Assembly (NCBI GenBank): GCA_018398805.1
Contig: JAGFBZ010000261.1
Span: 2,356,001-2,420,000 of the forward strand
Direction: 5' to 3'
Source of the DNA: Hirundichthys speculiger
Lineage: Eukaryota; Chordata; Actinopteri; Beloniformes; Exocoetidae
DNA: 64,000 nucleotides
Part shown: piece by piece, positions 38,317 through 50,890 of the stretch
Position numbering within the stretch: the stretch's first letter is position 1
Layout of the letters: every line of letters starts with the position of its first letter
Program-made: the position numbers and the translations under genes
Notes under the pieces: model-generated
What the model was told of the DNA's origin: nothing
What the model saw: only the letters and a program-made list of their open reading frames with translations
The model's database searches: none

Positions 38317-40620
38317 ATGCTGGACACTAAGCTGAGCACTGCTGTAGCGGACACAGACTGAACGATCCCACAATGGACACTCACTTGTTTTAACCATCCC
38401 TATATTTTCTTTCCCTTATGAATAATGGATGTTTCAGGTTGTTCTGTTGTACGCTTTTACATAGTTTTTCTTCTCTAGTCGTTCATCTTTCTATCATGTC
38501 CCTCTTGGTGCTGACTGAGATTAATGAGGTGGTACTGCACGACAAGGCTGTGCGAGGAAATGAAACATCTCCGACTATGCCAAAAACAACTTGACAAGTA
38601 GCATTTCAGAGTTGGCGGTATCATCCCAGGAGACCGAGCTGTCTCTGCTGGAACACAAGTTTCTGCAGGAGGTCTTAAGCGTGGTATGTCTAAGTAATTT
38701 GAACTAAAGTCCAGAAAGTTTTCCTCAACGCAGCGTAATTCAGGTGCTGAGACGAACATCAGGGACCAGATGCATAAATGATGAGTTAAAAAAATACCAA
38801 AACATATGCAGGCACCTTTTTGTAAACAAACTAGTATTGGTGAAGACTGTGCGGTGAGGATTTGAATACAATGTTGACGCCTTTTAAGTATGAATTGGTG
38901 GGTTTGTGAGAGTAGGAGCGACAGCAAAGATTATAGTAAAAACAGGTTTTATGCATCTAGTTCCTAGTCTTGTCTTGTAAATGCTGTCATGGTCATCTCT
39001 TCATTTGCTGTTTTGGTGTCTTTTCCATTAGTCTTTTGCTGAAAGCTGCAGATGATGCCTTAGAAAAGTGCATTAATAAGTGCTGGCATCTTGCATTTTT
39101 AAAGGGGACATATGACTTGACAAAAAAAAAAAAAATCTAAATCTCCACCAAAATTCAACTCTGCTTTCATTTAGACCTCAACAAAATGTGTGAACTTTCT
39201 TGGTGGAAAACGATTCCGTAATATGTCTCCTTTAAAAATAATTCTATTTATTTGCCTTAATGTGACAATCCAGGTTCACGCTGTTTTACTCCATTAGAGG
39301 CGAGGCTGTTGAACCCTTCTTTGATGGGTGGCATTCATGAACGCACTTTTGTTTGCAGTTAAAGCCCTTCTCGTGGCATGCTGGAAAAATTAGTACTAGT
39401 CACGTAAATAAGATTTGATAGCGTTTTCATTTTATCGTGAAAACCAGCGAGGAGAAAAAAAAATCAACAGAATCACAGATTTGTTGATAAGCAGTTTGAA
39501 TTGTGCTTGAGTACCAGGAAGACATGATATATGTATTCAGTTTATGACAACAGACACTACAACATCTCTGCTACCAATATGTTTGATGATTTCTTTGTTT
39601 AAGTGAATATCAGACATGCGTAAGCTCCATTGTTTATTCCAGTGATATAGCTCCAAGGTGGTGCTCTTATGGACCACATTATGATCAAAGGGTTTTGGCC
39701 CTTCCCATGTCTTCATGGAACTACCTACCTGTCAACATAAAATGAGGCTACTGTCTGGAAATGTAAATGTAGACTCTAGTTACACGTCTTTTGCTAATGA
39801 AACCTTAGCCCTTGATCATGTCAGGGTTTGACTAAATACATTTTTTTGAGAACTGTTGCTGTAAAACTCTATTTATATGTGGTCTCTCAGCAACAAACTT
39901 TGACAACACTGTAGGCGTAAAAGTCTCTTGCAGAGTTTTAGGAGCCACCAGGCAGTTAAACCAGCATGCTTTTATTTAACAACCGTATGTGCTCAAGTCT
40001 CTTTGCTCAGTAACCATCACCAGCGTAGATGGACATGCAGGAAATATAGCAATACACACCGCTCTGGAGGAGAACAAATGCCTTACAGGATGAAATGAGT
40101 CAGATCAGGTCTGTGGAGACTGTTACCACACCTGGAAGACTTGAAATGCTTGTTTTGACTGTCAGAGTTGAAGGCTTTAATTTTTACATTACACATGGGA
40201 AATAGGCCACTTTGGAGCATTTAAAACTAAAAATGCCTTTTTTTTTTTTTCTGTGTTTGAAAGCCTTACTGTAGTTGAAGACATGTTTTCGAGATTAATG
40301 CGCGTAGTTTGAATATATGTGTTGCAAAGAAGGGACGAAGTATTGAAGTTAGCATTTCATGAGCAGATCGTCATCAGGAATGACACTCTCTTATAGGCTT
40401 TTAAATGTTTTTACCTTTTTAATTGTCACCATTTATGTTGAGAAGCAGCAGGGTTACACAGTACACCAGCTTTGTTTCCTTTTTTTTTTCCCCTTCAAAC
40501 TATTTGTGTTTCAATGTGGTCACACATGAATGTTTTTTTTTTCTTTTGACTATTATTTAAAGGGATAAATAAACTGTGATTGACACACCTTGTGTTTCAG
40601 ATTTATTACCAATAAACTAG
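38317..40620 (+). other. zdhhc3: zdhhc3 3' UTR
   Basis: After TGA (38,314-38,316) there is about 2.3 kb without coding signal. AATAAA occurs at 40,568-40,573 and again near 40,611. The 150-codon minus-strand open frame at 38,475-38,927 lies inside this UTR and has no domain features. Confidence 0.5.
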
Positions 40621-40624
40621 GGTG

Positions 40625-43600
40625 GAAATGTTTTGATTGAAAGAATTTAAAGACTTGAAGTGACATTTAGTTGTTTTTTTTTTTTTTTTGGTTTGTTTCT
40701 GTTTTCATTTTTGTAAAAACACATTCTGCCGTTATCATTACCAGAAGCCAGTCACATGACCGTTGTGACGGGGTTCTGCTGTATTGACACATTGTATTAT
40801 GGGATGTAGACGGGCTGGCTGCACACCCTCCAGCTATTTTATTGGATACTGGTTCATACAGCATGCTACATTTTGGAAAAATTAGTATGTGCTAGCAGGT
40901 GATTAATGGTTTTATTTGCAAGAAAAACATTTTTGAAACTATACTACACTGCCAGTGTATACTGATTTTGTCTAAATGAATGTAGAATGTAGTATGAACA
41001 ATCTCATATTTATCTCATACTGTCATCTATGTCTGCTTATGACATTTGAGCAACATTTGGACTACACAAGTCATAATTAAAGCAGCACAAGACTTTATGT
41101 TAAATGATCTGTTTCCAATTTAATTTGAAGGACTATTTATTTACTTTTTGGTAGCGTCGCCTAGCTCTTGCCATCTCCCGTCCCTCCTATCAGCAAGAAC
41201 CAGCCAAAGTAACTTTGAAGTCCTGTCCTGGTGGTTTCTTGCAACAGCAGTATATCACTTCAAGGCAGTACGTTCGACATAAACAGCGATGAAACTAAAT
41301 CTCACAGGTACAGTGGTCATCATGGCAGAGGCAAGTAGGAGACAAAAAAATGAGGAACTGACTGAGAAAGAGGCCAAACAAGTGAATCTTGGACAGCTTT
41401 GTAAAAGCAACTCAACCTCCACGTCCATAGGTTGAGCTACTTGAGCTAAAAATTGAAAAAAAAAAAAAAATCCTCTGTGCTGCTTGAAGTTGGGCTCACC
41501 TCAGGGCACATTTGACCCGAATAACACTTGGCAGTGAACCATGAATTACAAGAGCAGCACAGAAAACCCAAATGTGTCCACTATCACATACTAATGTATG
41601 GAAAGGTCATTTTAAGACAAAAGCATGCACATCACTGTAACAAATACCATTTGGCTTTCTGTACATAAGTGAAAACTGATATCAAGCTGTCACTGATTTT
41701 ATTTACGATTTCCAGGCACAGCATGCCCACAGAATCAATTTTATTTATTTGGTAAAGGCATTCTCACAGAACTGACTGAGAAGCATTATTTGATGCAATG
41801 ATCTCTCTAAAACTCCAGCAAAACAAGCATGTTGGAATAGCTACATGTCTACTGGGATTCTTGCTGTGCAAGAACATAATGGTTTTATTCAAGCTTGAGC
41901 ACGATGCTGCTGGACTACGATTTCCAATTTAACAGGTTATTACTTGTTGTGCTCACACAGAATGAGTTGGTGTCTCAATAAATTACACAAGGCTGGAACT
42001 GAGCATATTTTATTTAAAGCCACTCTGTGTAGCAACACCACATCTGACCACATAAGGACAGCATACCCCAAGTAAGTTAATGCATCAGCCCCTGGCATAA
42101 GGAAGTGCACCTCTAGTGGGACAAACTGATATGGCAACACGTGCCGGACCAAACCCCCTCATTAGCACAATACAGCAAATGGCTTTTTTTTTTTTTTTTT
42201 TTTTTTACAACACGGCAGATCTGTAGGCCTCCATGACGTCAGAATTGGTACTGCTACATAAAGTGGCTTTAAAGTAACATCACACGCTGGAGTTCAGAAT
42301 GAGAAGATACAACAGACTGAGAACACCTGATATTGCTGCTTGTACCAGCCCTGCTGTAATCCATCACTCAGCTAACCTTTAATATGAGAGCCTTATCACA
42401 TTTTTTGCTGTAGTCACATTAATGGGAATGAATGTTAGTAACATTATAGAAATCCTGGACAGCAACAGTTAGAAAGACATCTTGTACATTTGTGCGCTGC
42501 TGCTGAGGAATATTACAGACAGATATTACAACTACCATCATACATTTACAGCTCGGTTATGAAATGTGACTAAACAATGTATTCATGTAAAACACCGTTC
42601 AACAAAGAATTTTTTTTTCATCATTATGCAAATCTCTGCATACATAGTAGCTGATTTATATACTGAAAATGTCTATCCATATTCATTCAATGCTTTGTAG
42701 TTCCTCTCTGTTAAACACATCACAGTGTTATGATATAATTCAGCGTTACTCCACTGACAGCATCTGTGGGGAACCTCATGAAAAAGAGTGTTACAGATTA
42801 TAATTCCTGAAAGGGAAAAAAAGGCAAATTAAGAAAACATAAAGCTCAAAAGGCAATCAAAAGGAATGTTTCTCACGTTGAAGAAGTGGCGAGCCACTGA
42901 AGTCACAAAATTAAAGAAGCACTTCACAGAAATCTGACTCTGATGTGAGCTGATGCTCCAGGATACTTCAGTGTGATTTATTCAGCCTTTTGTGCAGACA
43001 TCTATGATGAAATGAAAGAGCAGCTGCCTCTGAATAAAAATACAGTATGTGTCATGCTTATTTGTAACAGTTAAAGTTCAAGCAATTAAGAAAGGCAAAA
43101 TAAAAAGTCAACCCAGGCAGAAGGTAAATCCTGACCAGGGACGAGTCTTTCAGTGCTACATTAGTGGGATTATTACTTGTAAAAATACGAGTGCACTTCG
43201 TTAGCAGAGTTCTTCCGTTTAAACAGCGCCAAACACACACCGCGAAGTTGGTGCGGGATCTTTACAGTGTTATAGTAAGTGACAGAAACGTGAGTTTTAA
43301 CAAAGCTAATGCAGAATGCACAGGCTCCTTGATGGTGACATCATGCACATAGCCAGTGGTAGTTGTAGTGCACAGTTCATGAACAAAACCAGAACCGACT
43401 TCGGATCAGATCCGCTTTTTAACTACTCAAATTATATTTCTATGTACTGCATTATCTAGCTCATCTACAGACTGTTATATAAAAGATGGACGTTGCCTCC
43501 CAGTCTGAAATTTTAAGCTATGCATTCTACCTAATGACCAGCAGGGAGCGTTAGAGTTGGCAGACTGTCATAAGAATTTGTGAAAAAAGTGATGCAACTT

Positions 43601-44560
43601 CTCACTTGATCAGTGATCTCATTAAACAGTTCCCTTACGGGTTTATGGTTCACATCTGGTTCTTTTAAATCTTGCACAAGATGTTTGTTTGTTTTTTTCC
43701 ATTGTGTGGTTCCATTTAGAGTCAAATGACAGTAAAACAAGTAATGCTTTGGTATAGGATAACTTGCTGCTTGACAAGCTGCTCCATACAGGTGTGGGTA
43801 GTTTCTGTGGGTTTCAGACAAAAGCCACTTCTCTATTTTGATATTTATTTTAAAAATACCAAAACAGTAATTTGACAACAGTAATTCTGATGGATGATGT
43901 CACAGTGGTTACTTCCATCTTTTATATACACTCTAACAGGCTTTTCTTTTAAAAGTATAGCTTCAGATTCAGACTTTTACCTATTTCCCTTCTTCAGGAA
44001 AAGTCAGACAAAAGGTCAGATGAGTCAGAAGGAAAAAAAAAAACTGATATCACTCTCATGTTTGTACAAGTATGAAGTGTTGCCGAGGACACTGTTATCT
44101 TATCTAGAACAAATATATGAAACATGGGGAAAGGGCTGGAACAGCTCTGTCAAAAAGCAACAAAACCCCAACAGATGTTTATCTCTTCTGCACAAAGGAA
44201 GTAGACCAACATATTTCCACCCATGAAACAAGATGTTGTCACTTTTAGAAATGTTGTTTTTGTTTGCTTTTTGTCAGATTACACAAACAACATCTAATGC
44301 ATTAAATAGTGAGACTAAGAACTACTGACACTCAGCCAGGATCACTGCCCTATCTAGTTCCAGACTTCATGCAAAACTAAGCCAACTGACTGCTGGTTGT
44401 GGCTTCATATGTGCTGTACAGACACGAGACTGGTATCAGTCTCACCGGGGAGACACATAGATGTATTTCCCAAAATATCACACTATTATTTTAAGTCTTT
44501 TTGCTTCTGTCACATCTTTCCTTTTAGTTCGTTAGTTGAACTAAAGTGCTCTATGCAACA
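40625..44560. other. zdhhc3-tmem42 spacer, no gene seen
   Basis: The two genes converge here. I searched for transglutaminase-like exons, since TGM4 occupies this place in mammals, and saw none. One MITE is present (42,014-42,274). Confidence 0.45.
42014..42274. mobile_element. MITE with AAAGCCACT..GTAGCA termini
   Basis: Left TTTAAAGCCACTCTGTGTAG continues to ACCACATCTGACCA; right GTCAGAATTGGTACTGCTAC continues to ATAAAGTGGCTTTAAAG. These are inverted repeats of about 40 bases. The inside holds a poly-T run. It is the best-preserved member of the family found also at 15,775-15,998 and 11,540-11,590. Confidence 0.65.
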
Positions 44561-44701
44561 AATTTAACACAACTAATATAAAGCTAGAGTAGTTTTTGCC
44601 TCTTTTTGAGCCTGCGAATAAAGATAGTGACAGCGTTTGCAGGAAACTGAACTCAGGCATCAAGTAGTCTCCACAAGCCCAGACTGCAGAGATGACGTAT
44701 A

Positions 44702-47332
44702 TTATTCGTCCTTTGTGGCGACAGTGTTCTGTTGTCCATCCTGAGGTGAAACTCTCTGCAGGACCAACAAACCAGAGAAGGTCAGGGAGATCCCAACCCA
44801 CCACAATGTAATCTGAGGCTCCCCAAAAATCAGCTGGCCCAGGAAAGCCTGCAGCATGACAAAAAAATAAAAAATAAATAAAAAAATTAATAAGTTGAAG
44901 ATTTTTGTTCATGATCAAAATTAAGAACAAAATTATAAAAGAGCCAACAGAGATACCTTAAAGGGAAATCTCCAACTTTGAAATGAACAAGTCAAAAAAT
45001 ATCACAGCTATTTTTTTTTTTTTAGCACAGTCCAACCTACTTTCTAAAATAGGGCAGCTTTCTAAGGGAGAAAAGATTTAAGGTCATTTAAATTAACTTC
45101 ATCTTTTATCGTCTCGCATAAACCACTTTGCTGTAGGACAAGTCTTGTAGTTATGAGACTACAAAAGAGACAAGTGAAGAAGAAACGTGAGAGGCTTCTA
45201 CTTACAGAAGATACGAAGTTGGAGGCAGTGGTGGTCACAGTGGTCCGCGTGGAGGAGGAGGAATACCTGAGTGCCTTGGCGAGGAAGGTCCACATCACAG
45301 CGTTGCAGGTGAAAAGCAGCCCGCCACACAGCAGCCTCAGAGGGATGTGCAGCTGGAAGATGAAGGAAATTTAAAAGAGAAGCGAATAAAGGCTGGAGTC
45401 TTACATCTATTTAAATTCACAAAATTTGGACTCACTGCATGTATAAAATTTTTTCAAAAAACTCATATTTTTTCAACAAAATATTTAAGAAATAAGGTTG
45501 CAGTCATAAGAAATTCTCAAATTTTGTTACATAAAGTTATAATTTTGTCAAAGAATCACAATTTTGGAAAAGATTTTATGATAAAAATTTGCTTTGTACT
45601 AAAGGTTTGAAATTTTACAGCACAAACCATTGATTATAGGACAATATTTTAAAATATAAAGTTGTAATTTTCCTCAAAAAGTGATATTTTACGACACCAA
45701 AAGTTTCAATATTATGTTGCAATTTTGTGAAATTTGTCATTGTACAGCAAAATTATGTGATTGTACAACAAAAGCCTTGGTTTTACAATAATTGTCTCAA
45801 TCTTGTAAAATTTACAATTTTACAACAAAATATTGCTTTTTTTTCTCACAAAAAGAAAAGAGTCGCTAGGTTTTAAGAAATATCAGATGAGTATCTCTAT
45901 GACTATGCATGTTTCCAATAGCATGGATCGGGGGTTAAACTGGAATTTTAACAATGCTGACCACCTCCTCAGTCCTTTCAGTTGTCGTGTCAAGTTGCAC
46001 GTAAACTGCCAAACCACATGGTGGCAACAGTGCACCACTTTTGCTGTCTGTCAACTGCCAATAAATAGAGGAAGAAGAAGAAGTCAAAGATGAAGTAATA
46101 AAGGCTGAAAAACAAACCAAAATGATGTGGTAAACATTGTAGAAGCTAGGGTGGTCACTGTGTTTCAGTTTGCGGTTTGAATGATACATATTGCTGAGTG
46201 AGAAAAGTCAACTCATACGCAAAGGGGACATTGGGAGGCTGAATGACACACAGAATATCCAATCAGCACAGAGTCAACGCCACTACCCCCCAAACCAGAA
46301 ACGTTTCTGGATTGGTAGTGTTTCTGGGCCTCTTCTGAGTACCTTAAGAATTCCAGATATTTTTCTTATGGAGCCGTTCTTGCTAATGGAGACAAGTGTC
46401 AATGCTTTAGGCCCTGGAAAACTACCCAGGAATCCCACTAGTGGAAAAACACCTGCAATATGTTTGGAGAAATAAATGACTGTAATTATAACACAAGTAG
46501 TGCTGTGGGCACATTATACTACACAATATTACATTATATTACTTTTATAAATAAGGGTAATTTAACAGAGTGTGTCCTTTGCTCTTGGCTTGAGCACTGA
46601 CCCTACAAATGTCTTTTCATGACCCTGAGTCTGACATGAGCACACGCACCTCGTGGTGCGTGCCAATTAACAGCATTTACATTCACTCTGTTAGTTTGGT
46701 GTCTTAAATTTGACTATGCCTCACATTAGGAGTCAGTGTCTGAGAATGACACGGCGTAAAACGACATCTCTGTAGATATTTTTGACACAATTGTGTGACG
46801 TAGCGTTTACGGTGCGCGTGAAGGTCACGGGGTACGAGAAACCTGACCCTCTTTAAAATGCCACACTGTCAGTGCTCCATCATCACAAACACACACAGAC
46901 TATAGGACTGTCTTCGTTAAAACAAAATAACGCGATGCTTCGCGGGTGGACTGCGAGCTGCAGTGTCCTTCAGCGCGCGTAAACTGCACGAGAGAGAGAC
47001 CCTTTGGCACGAGCCCTGTCGTGTGATGCAGCCGTTCGCTGCTGATGCTGAGGGAGTCAGGGAGGAGAGAGACGAGGCGGGTGGGGACACTCACCGGAGC
47101 TAAATAATTCAACTTCACAATGTTAATAATGAGCACAACTTTAGCTGGCCCTTACCCGGTCACAGGCGGTAGTTTCGTCCGGTTGTCTAAATTTCCGCTG
47201 CTCCCCCCACGTCCGGAGTCCGGTTTCACAGACTCCCTTCAGGTAGTCGGCTCCCAGGGACAGTTTGGCCGACGACGACGCCACGGCTCCGAGAAAACCC
47301 GCCAACAGTGCATATAAAACTCCCGGAAACAT
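44702..47332 (-). CDS. tmem42: Transmembrane protein 42 (3 exons, span)
   Basis: Minus-strand exons 47,332-47,156, 45,352-45,206 and 44,848-44,702 join in phase 0 and give 156 residues (human 159). Four hydrophobic segments are visible: FPGVLYALLAGFLGAVASSS, LRLLCGGLLFTCNAVMWTFL, the segment across the exon 2/3 junction (NFVSS|AFLGQLIFGE), and WWVGISLTFSGLLVLQ. The first loop is hydrophilic (GLRTWGEQRKFRQPDE). The fold looks like half of an EamA/DMT-type transporter. The biochemical function of TMEM42 is not established. The order next to zdhhc3 agrees with the human locus. No defects seen. Confidence 0.9.
45400..45845. repeat. Degenerate A/T tandem array in tmem42 intron 1
   Basis: Phrases such as CAAAATTTTGTTAC, AAAGTTATAATTTTG, AAAGTTGTAATTTTC and AAATTTACAATTTTAC recur every 20-45 bases, which looks like an old minisatellite of the type common in fish introns. 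Any coding frames here are chance. Confidence 0.6.
46005..46085 (+). repeat. GAAGAAG-tailed dispersed repeat
   Basis: CATGGTGGCAACAGTGCACC leads through GTCAACTGCCAATAAATAGA to a (GAAGAA)n tail. It is the same family as the repeat at the exosc7 promoter, here in tmem42 intron 1. Confidence 0.5.
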
Positions 47333-49970
47333 GACGACAGGCGAGGCACATTATTTTTAGTCCATCTTTACTTTGCCTTTTTTTTTTTCTACATGTCTGC
47401 TGTCACTGCGGGAGATGGTCCAGATTCTGATGCCAGCATGGCTGTATGTCTGGGTTTCAAAATGAGAACGTTCCCTGCACTTTCTATCGACAGCCGTCCG
47501 GCGGCAGTCACGTAGCACGTACGCAGGCGCTCTCTGGCATTCTGGGAAATTGTAGTTCCATATTTCATATCCTTGCCAGGATGGACAAGAATCAGTGTCT
47601 AAAAACATGCTGGAATCGATATTAACGACACCCAGGCTTATGACTCCATAACATTGATTTTATGAAATATTGAAACTGTGGAGTTCCCATGTGGTTGAAC
47701 AAATAAATATAGATTAGGGGCTTTGATAATCACTTCTGATGTTTTATTACTAGGCAAAGGAAAATGCATAATTATGGTTGCAGGTACCACCTCAGGGGTA
47801 ACAAGATGTCTTTTTGCATCAGTCAGATATTAATGTCCCTTGGGTCTTTCCTGAATCCTTTAACTCTTAATCTTTATGCTTAAATCCAATGTACTGTTCT
47901 TGTTCTGGAGCCTGTTTTACCATGATCTGCAGCTTGCTGCACGCAATGGAATTAAACTTCATGAAAACTTAGAACGTGTCAAGTGATTGCTGTCAGTCTT
48001 GGTTAGAGATGTAGTCATAGAGACATAGATAAATATAGAGATTTTTTTTTCCCCCCGCAGCATCCCTCACAATAAATTCAGCTGGAGAAGTGTACAATCT
48101 ACACCAATGTAATGTAAATAAAGTACAGTTTGAGTTATTGACAGTTGGTTTTAATGCTGCTTTTCTTTAAGTGTCTGTTGCATTTTGTTTGAAAAAATCT
48201 ATTTAATGCAGCTCAATGTTCTTGAGTGTGGTTAATTACATGATCTAAACTGCTTAAACTGCAGTGACAGACCTCTACCTGCGTTCAGCATACTGATAAG
48301 CTGCACAGCAAAGGCTCATTACATTAAGCCACAGTGGGTAAACTTTAATGGATGGGACTGGGAGGAGTATGTGTGTAGTTATGATCTTTCTGTGCCCTTT
48401 ATAGAGAGATAAGCCTGTCAGAGAGAATGAACCAGAATTATTCTCCTAATAAGAGTCATGAAGTAGATTCAGTGTCTTGAATGTAGAAGCCTGTAATGAG
48501 CTTATTAAGAGCAATGTAATGAAGACAAGAGTCATCAGAGACAGACTTACAGCTCTTCATCAGGATCTACAGCTGAACATTTAGTTGTAGATGGAGAGAA
48601 GTCCAAAAGGGAAGTGGGTTGTCACTATTTCAGTTAATTTATTGATAGCTTTTATGAGCTGAAACATGAATCATGGACACTACAGCAATCTTCATGCCTT
48701 CTCTACAGCTTTTATTCTACCCAAATGTTGCTTTAGAGAGTCCAGACAAAACAGGACAAAATGCATAATGATCACATTGAGCTTTTACTCTCAATTTTAT
48801 TTGTATAAATTTGAAAGTGTAATCTGCTCTATAAAATCATTTTCTTATTGATTCTACGTTCTATGTTTTTACCATACATAGCATGCCAGAAGGTGCCTCT
48901 TTTGGCATTTCCTGCTGTCTTCTTCTTATAGAGCAAGGATTGTACTTCCTGCATTCATAGTAATTATGTGAAATGATAATCCTTTTAGCAAACTCATAAA
49001 AGTTAGACCACTACTCAGTTTTGAGCAGTTTTTTAAAAAACTATGTTGTAACTTTGATGTCTGGAAGAATTTTTTAAATCCTAGGAGAATTACATCACCT
49101 CTTCACATCATTTTCTCAGCCAATTTCTTTTTTAAGCCAGCAGATGTCTATAGTGTGCTTTAGAAACAAGTACATGGACCTTAACTGATTAGGGATGTAA
49201 ATGATAGACATGAAAACTACATTCAAACAAAGCTCAGGCAGCAGTTATTTTAAATACAACCTGTCCAGTTGATGCTTCAATGACATGTTTCCATGAATAC
49301 ATATTGTATTTTATATAGTATTTGAACAAGCCCATAAAGAAGACAAATTGGTATTTGTATGTCAGCTTAGTTTGATAAAAAGATTTTAACTAAGATGGAG
49401 ATCACCAAGTTGTTAAAGGAAATCAGAGGCACCCCCCCCAAAAAAAAAAACAAAAAAACACGGAAGGTTTAACAATACGAGCTAAAAAAGAACATAACAC
49501 TAGGCATTTGTATGTTGTATCTACAAGTAATGCTTTTGTTTTCCTCGTGACTGTGAAAGAGGATATTAGAGTGCCAAACCCTTATCTCACTAAAACAAGG
49601 CTTTTGGTGGATGATTATCCTTAGCCTGTCACATTTTGAATCCATTATTTTCCCAGAGTATGCTTAGCAGGAAAGGTTTTAGCCTTAGGTCCCTCTGTCA
49701 AGTCATGGCACTAATTGGAGTCCTTCTGCTCTTGTTCAATTGAGCGATAATTAAGCCCACAGAGAGCTTTAGTGACAGTTATGCTCAAGGTCTATCACTG
49801 CCTTCTTGTATCTTTGTTCACCTTTTCTGCCCTGGGTCATACAAGATGATGTCAAAAAAAAAAAAAATCTTCCATCAGATGGAGGAAGGTTTATTAGTGT
49901 AATGACTTTTATGACCTTAAGGGTCTGTCAGTTACACCCTCTGCATTTTCAAAGGAAGCACAAAGGGTAC
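47333..49970. other. Upstream of tmem42, no gene seen
   Basis: The first ~250 bases are moderately GC-rich and probably belong to the tmem42 promoter. The rest is AT-rich, with poly-A runs near 49,440-49,457 and 49,855-49,867, and no exon, RNA or clear element. Confidence 0.4.
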
Positions 49971-50031
49971 CATTGATTAGTCAAAAATATTACCTCTTAA
50001 AGTATTTCCCTATTACCTGTTTCCTTAACCT

Positions 50032-50168
50032 GTGGCGGTCGACGCGCCTCACCTCGTCTCCGAGGCGGTCGACGCGCCTTCGCCCTCCCGTGTCTCCGAG
50101 GCGGTCAATGCGCCTTCGCCCTCCCGTGTCTCCAAGGCGCGTATCCCCTCGCCTTCGAGGTGGTCGAC
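50032..50168. repeat. GC-rich 36-bp minisatellite
   Basis: Two full 36-base units start at 50,060 and 50,096 (CCGAGGCGGTCGACGCGCCT + TCGCCCTCCCGTGTCT). A partial unit lies before them and a diverged one after (50,132 on). The unit is 12 codons, so an open frame reads through it on both strands. Base composition is sharply different from the surroundings. Confidence 0.8.
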
Positions 50169-50521
50169 ACACTCTCACCTGATCCCGTTCCCGAGGGGGT
50201 CAAAGCATTCTCACTCGAGTCCCTTCCCTTGCCACTGCCGCAGGAGCTGCAGCAGGCACCATGTTGCCTCCTTGTTCCTGTCCAGTGAACAGGTGCCGCA
50301 ACCGCTCGCCATATCGCTTCCTGGTTGCCGTCTGCCCCGGCTGTCTGCCTGAACTTTCGGTGTCTGGCCTGGAGGCCTAGTGACTGTTTTTGGTCTCTTT
50401 TTTTTTTTTTTTTGTGGTTCCCTGCCTTCCGGCCCCCTCCGCCCTCCCTGCTCTGCTCTCCTTTCTCGGTTTGTTTTCTTTTGTGTTTAGGACCGTCTTG
50501 GGGCGGTTCTTGGGGGGGTAC
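50169..50521 (+). mobile_element. 3' internal part of a gypsy-like LTR element (probable)
   Basis: GC-rich, proline-type coding-like DNA ends in a purine tract (TTCTTGGGGGGGTAC) directly before TGTCATGG. That arrangement, polypurine tract then TG, is what precedes a 3' LTR. No integrase or reverse transcriptase is found upstream in this window. Confidence 0.45.
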
Positions 50522-50890
50522 TGTCATGGCCTAGTCGGCCATGGCAGCCCTGTGTGTGTATGTCTGTGTCAAGTTGGCGTCTTTCCCTGTCTTTAGTGGT
50601 TCCTGTTTTACTTTGAAAGGTCTGTCTTGTCTTCATTGTTTTCTGCTTTGCTTCCTCCCTCTTATTACCTTGATTCCCTGGTCATTGGATTTCTTGTATT
50701 CAATCCAGGCGGTGCACAGGTTAGTTTGTCTGATCTTGCAGTCTCAAGGAACTGCTGTGTCGACCAGTAGCTGGTGTTTGGCTCTTGTGGTGTTGCTTCC
50801 AGTTCCTTTTTGGGCCTTGCTCATGTGTGGAGTCAAGTGCCTACTTATCTTGACCACTATGATGCCTGAAAACAACTTCCATTTTGTTTA
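50522..50890 (+). mobile_element. Probable 3' LTR (right edge uncertain)
   Basis: It starts TGTCATGGCCTAGTCGGCCA directly after the polypurine tract. The right boundary and any target duplication could not be found, so 50,890 is a guess from typical LTR length. No 5' LTR in the window. Confidence 0.4.

Noticed and set aside
38475..38927. 150-codon minus-strand frame
   Set aside because: Antisense to the zdhhc3 3' UTR; no signal peptide, domain or promoter evidence.
50105..50527. 140-codon minus-strand frame rich in Lys/Gly/Arg
   Set aside because: Low-complexity reading of a GC-rich repeat and polypurine tract; the plus-strand LTR-element interpretation explains the composition better.
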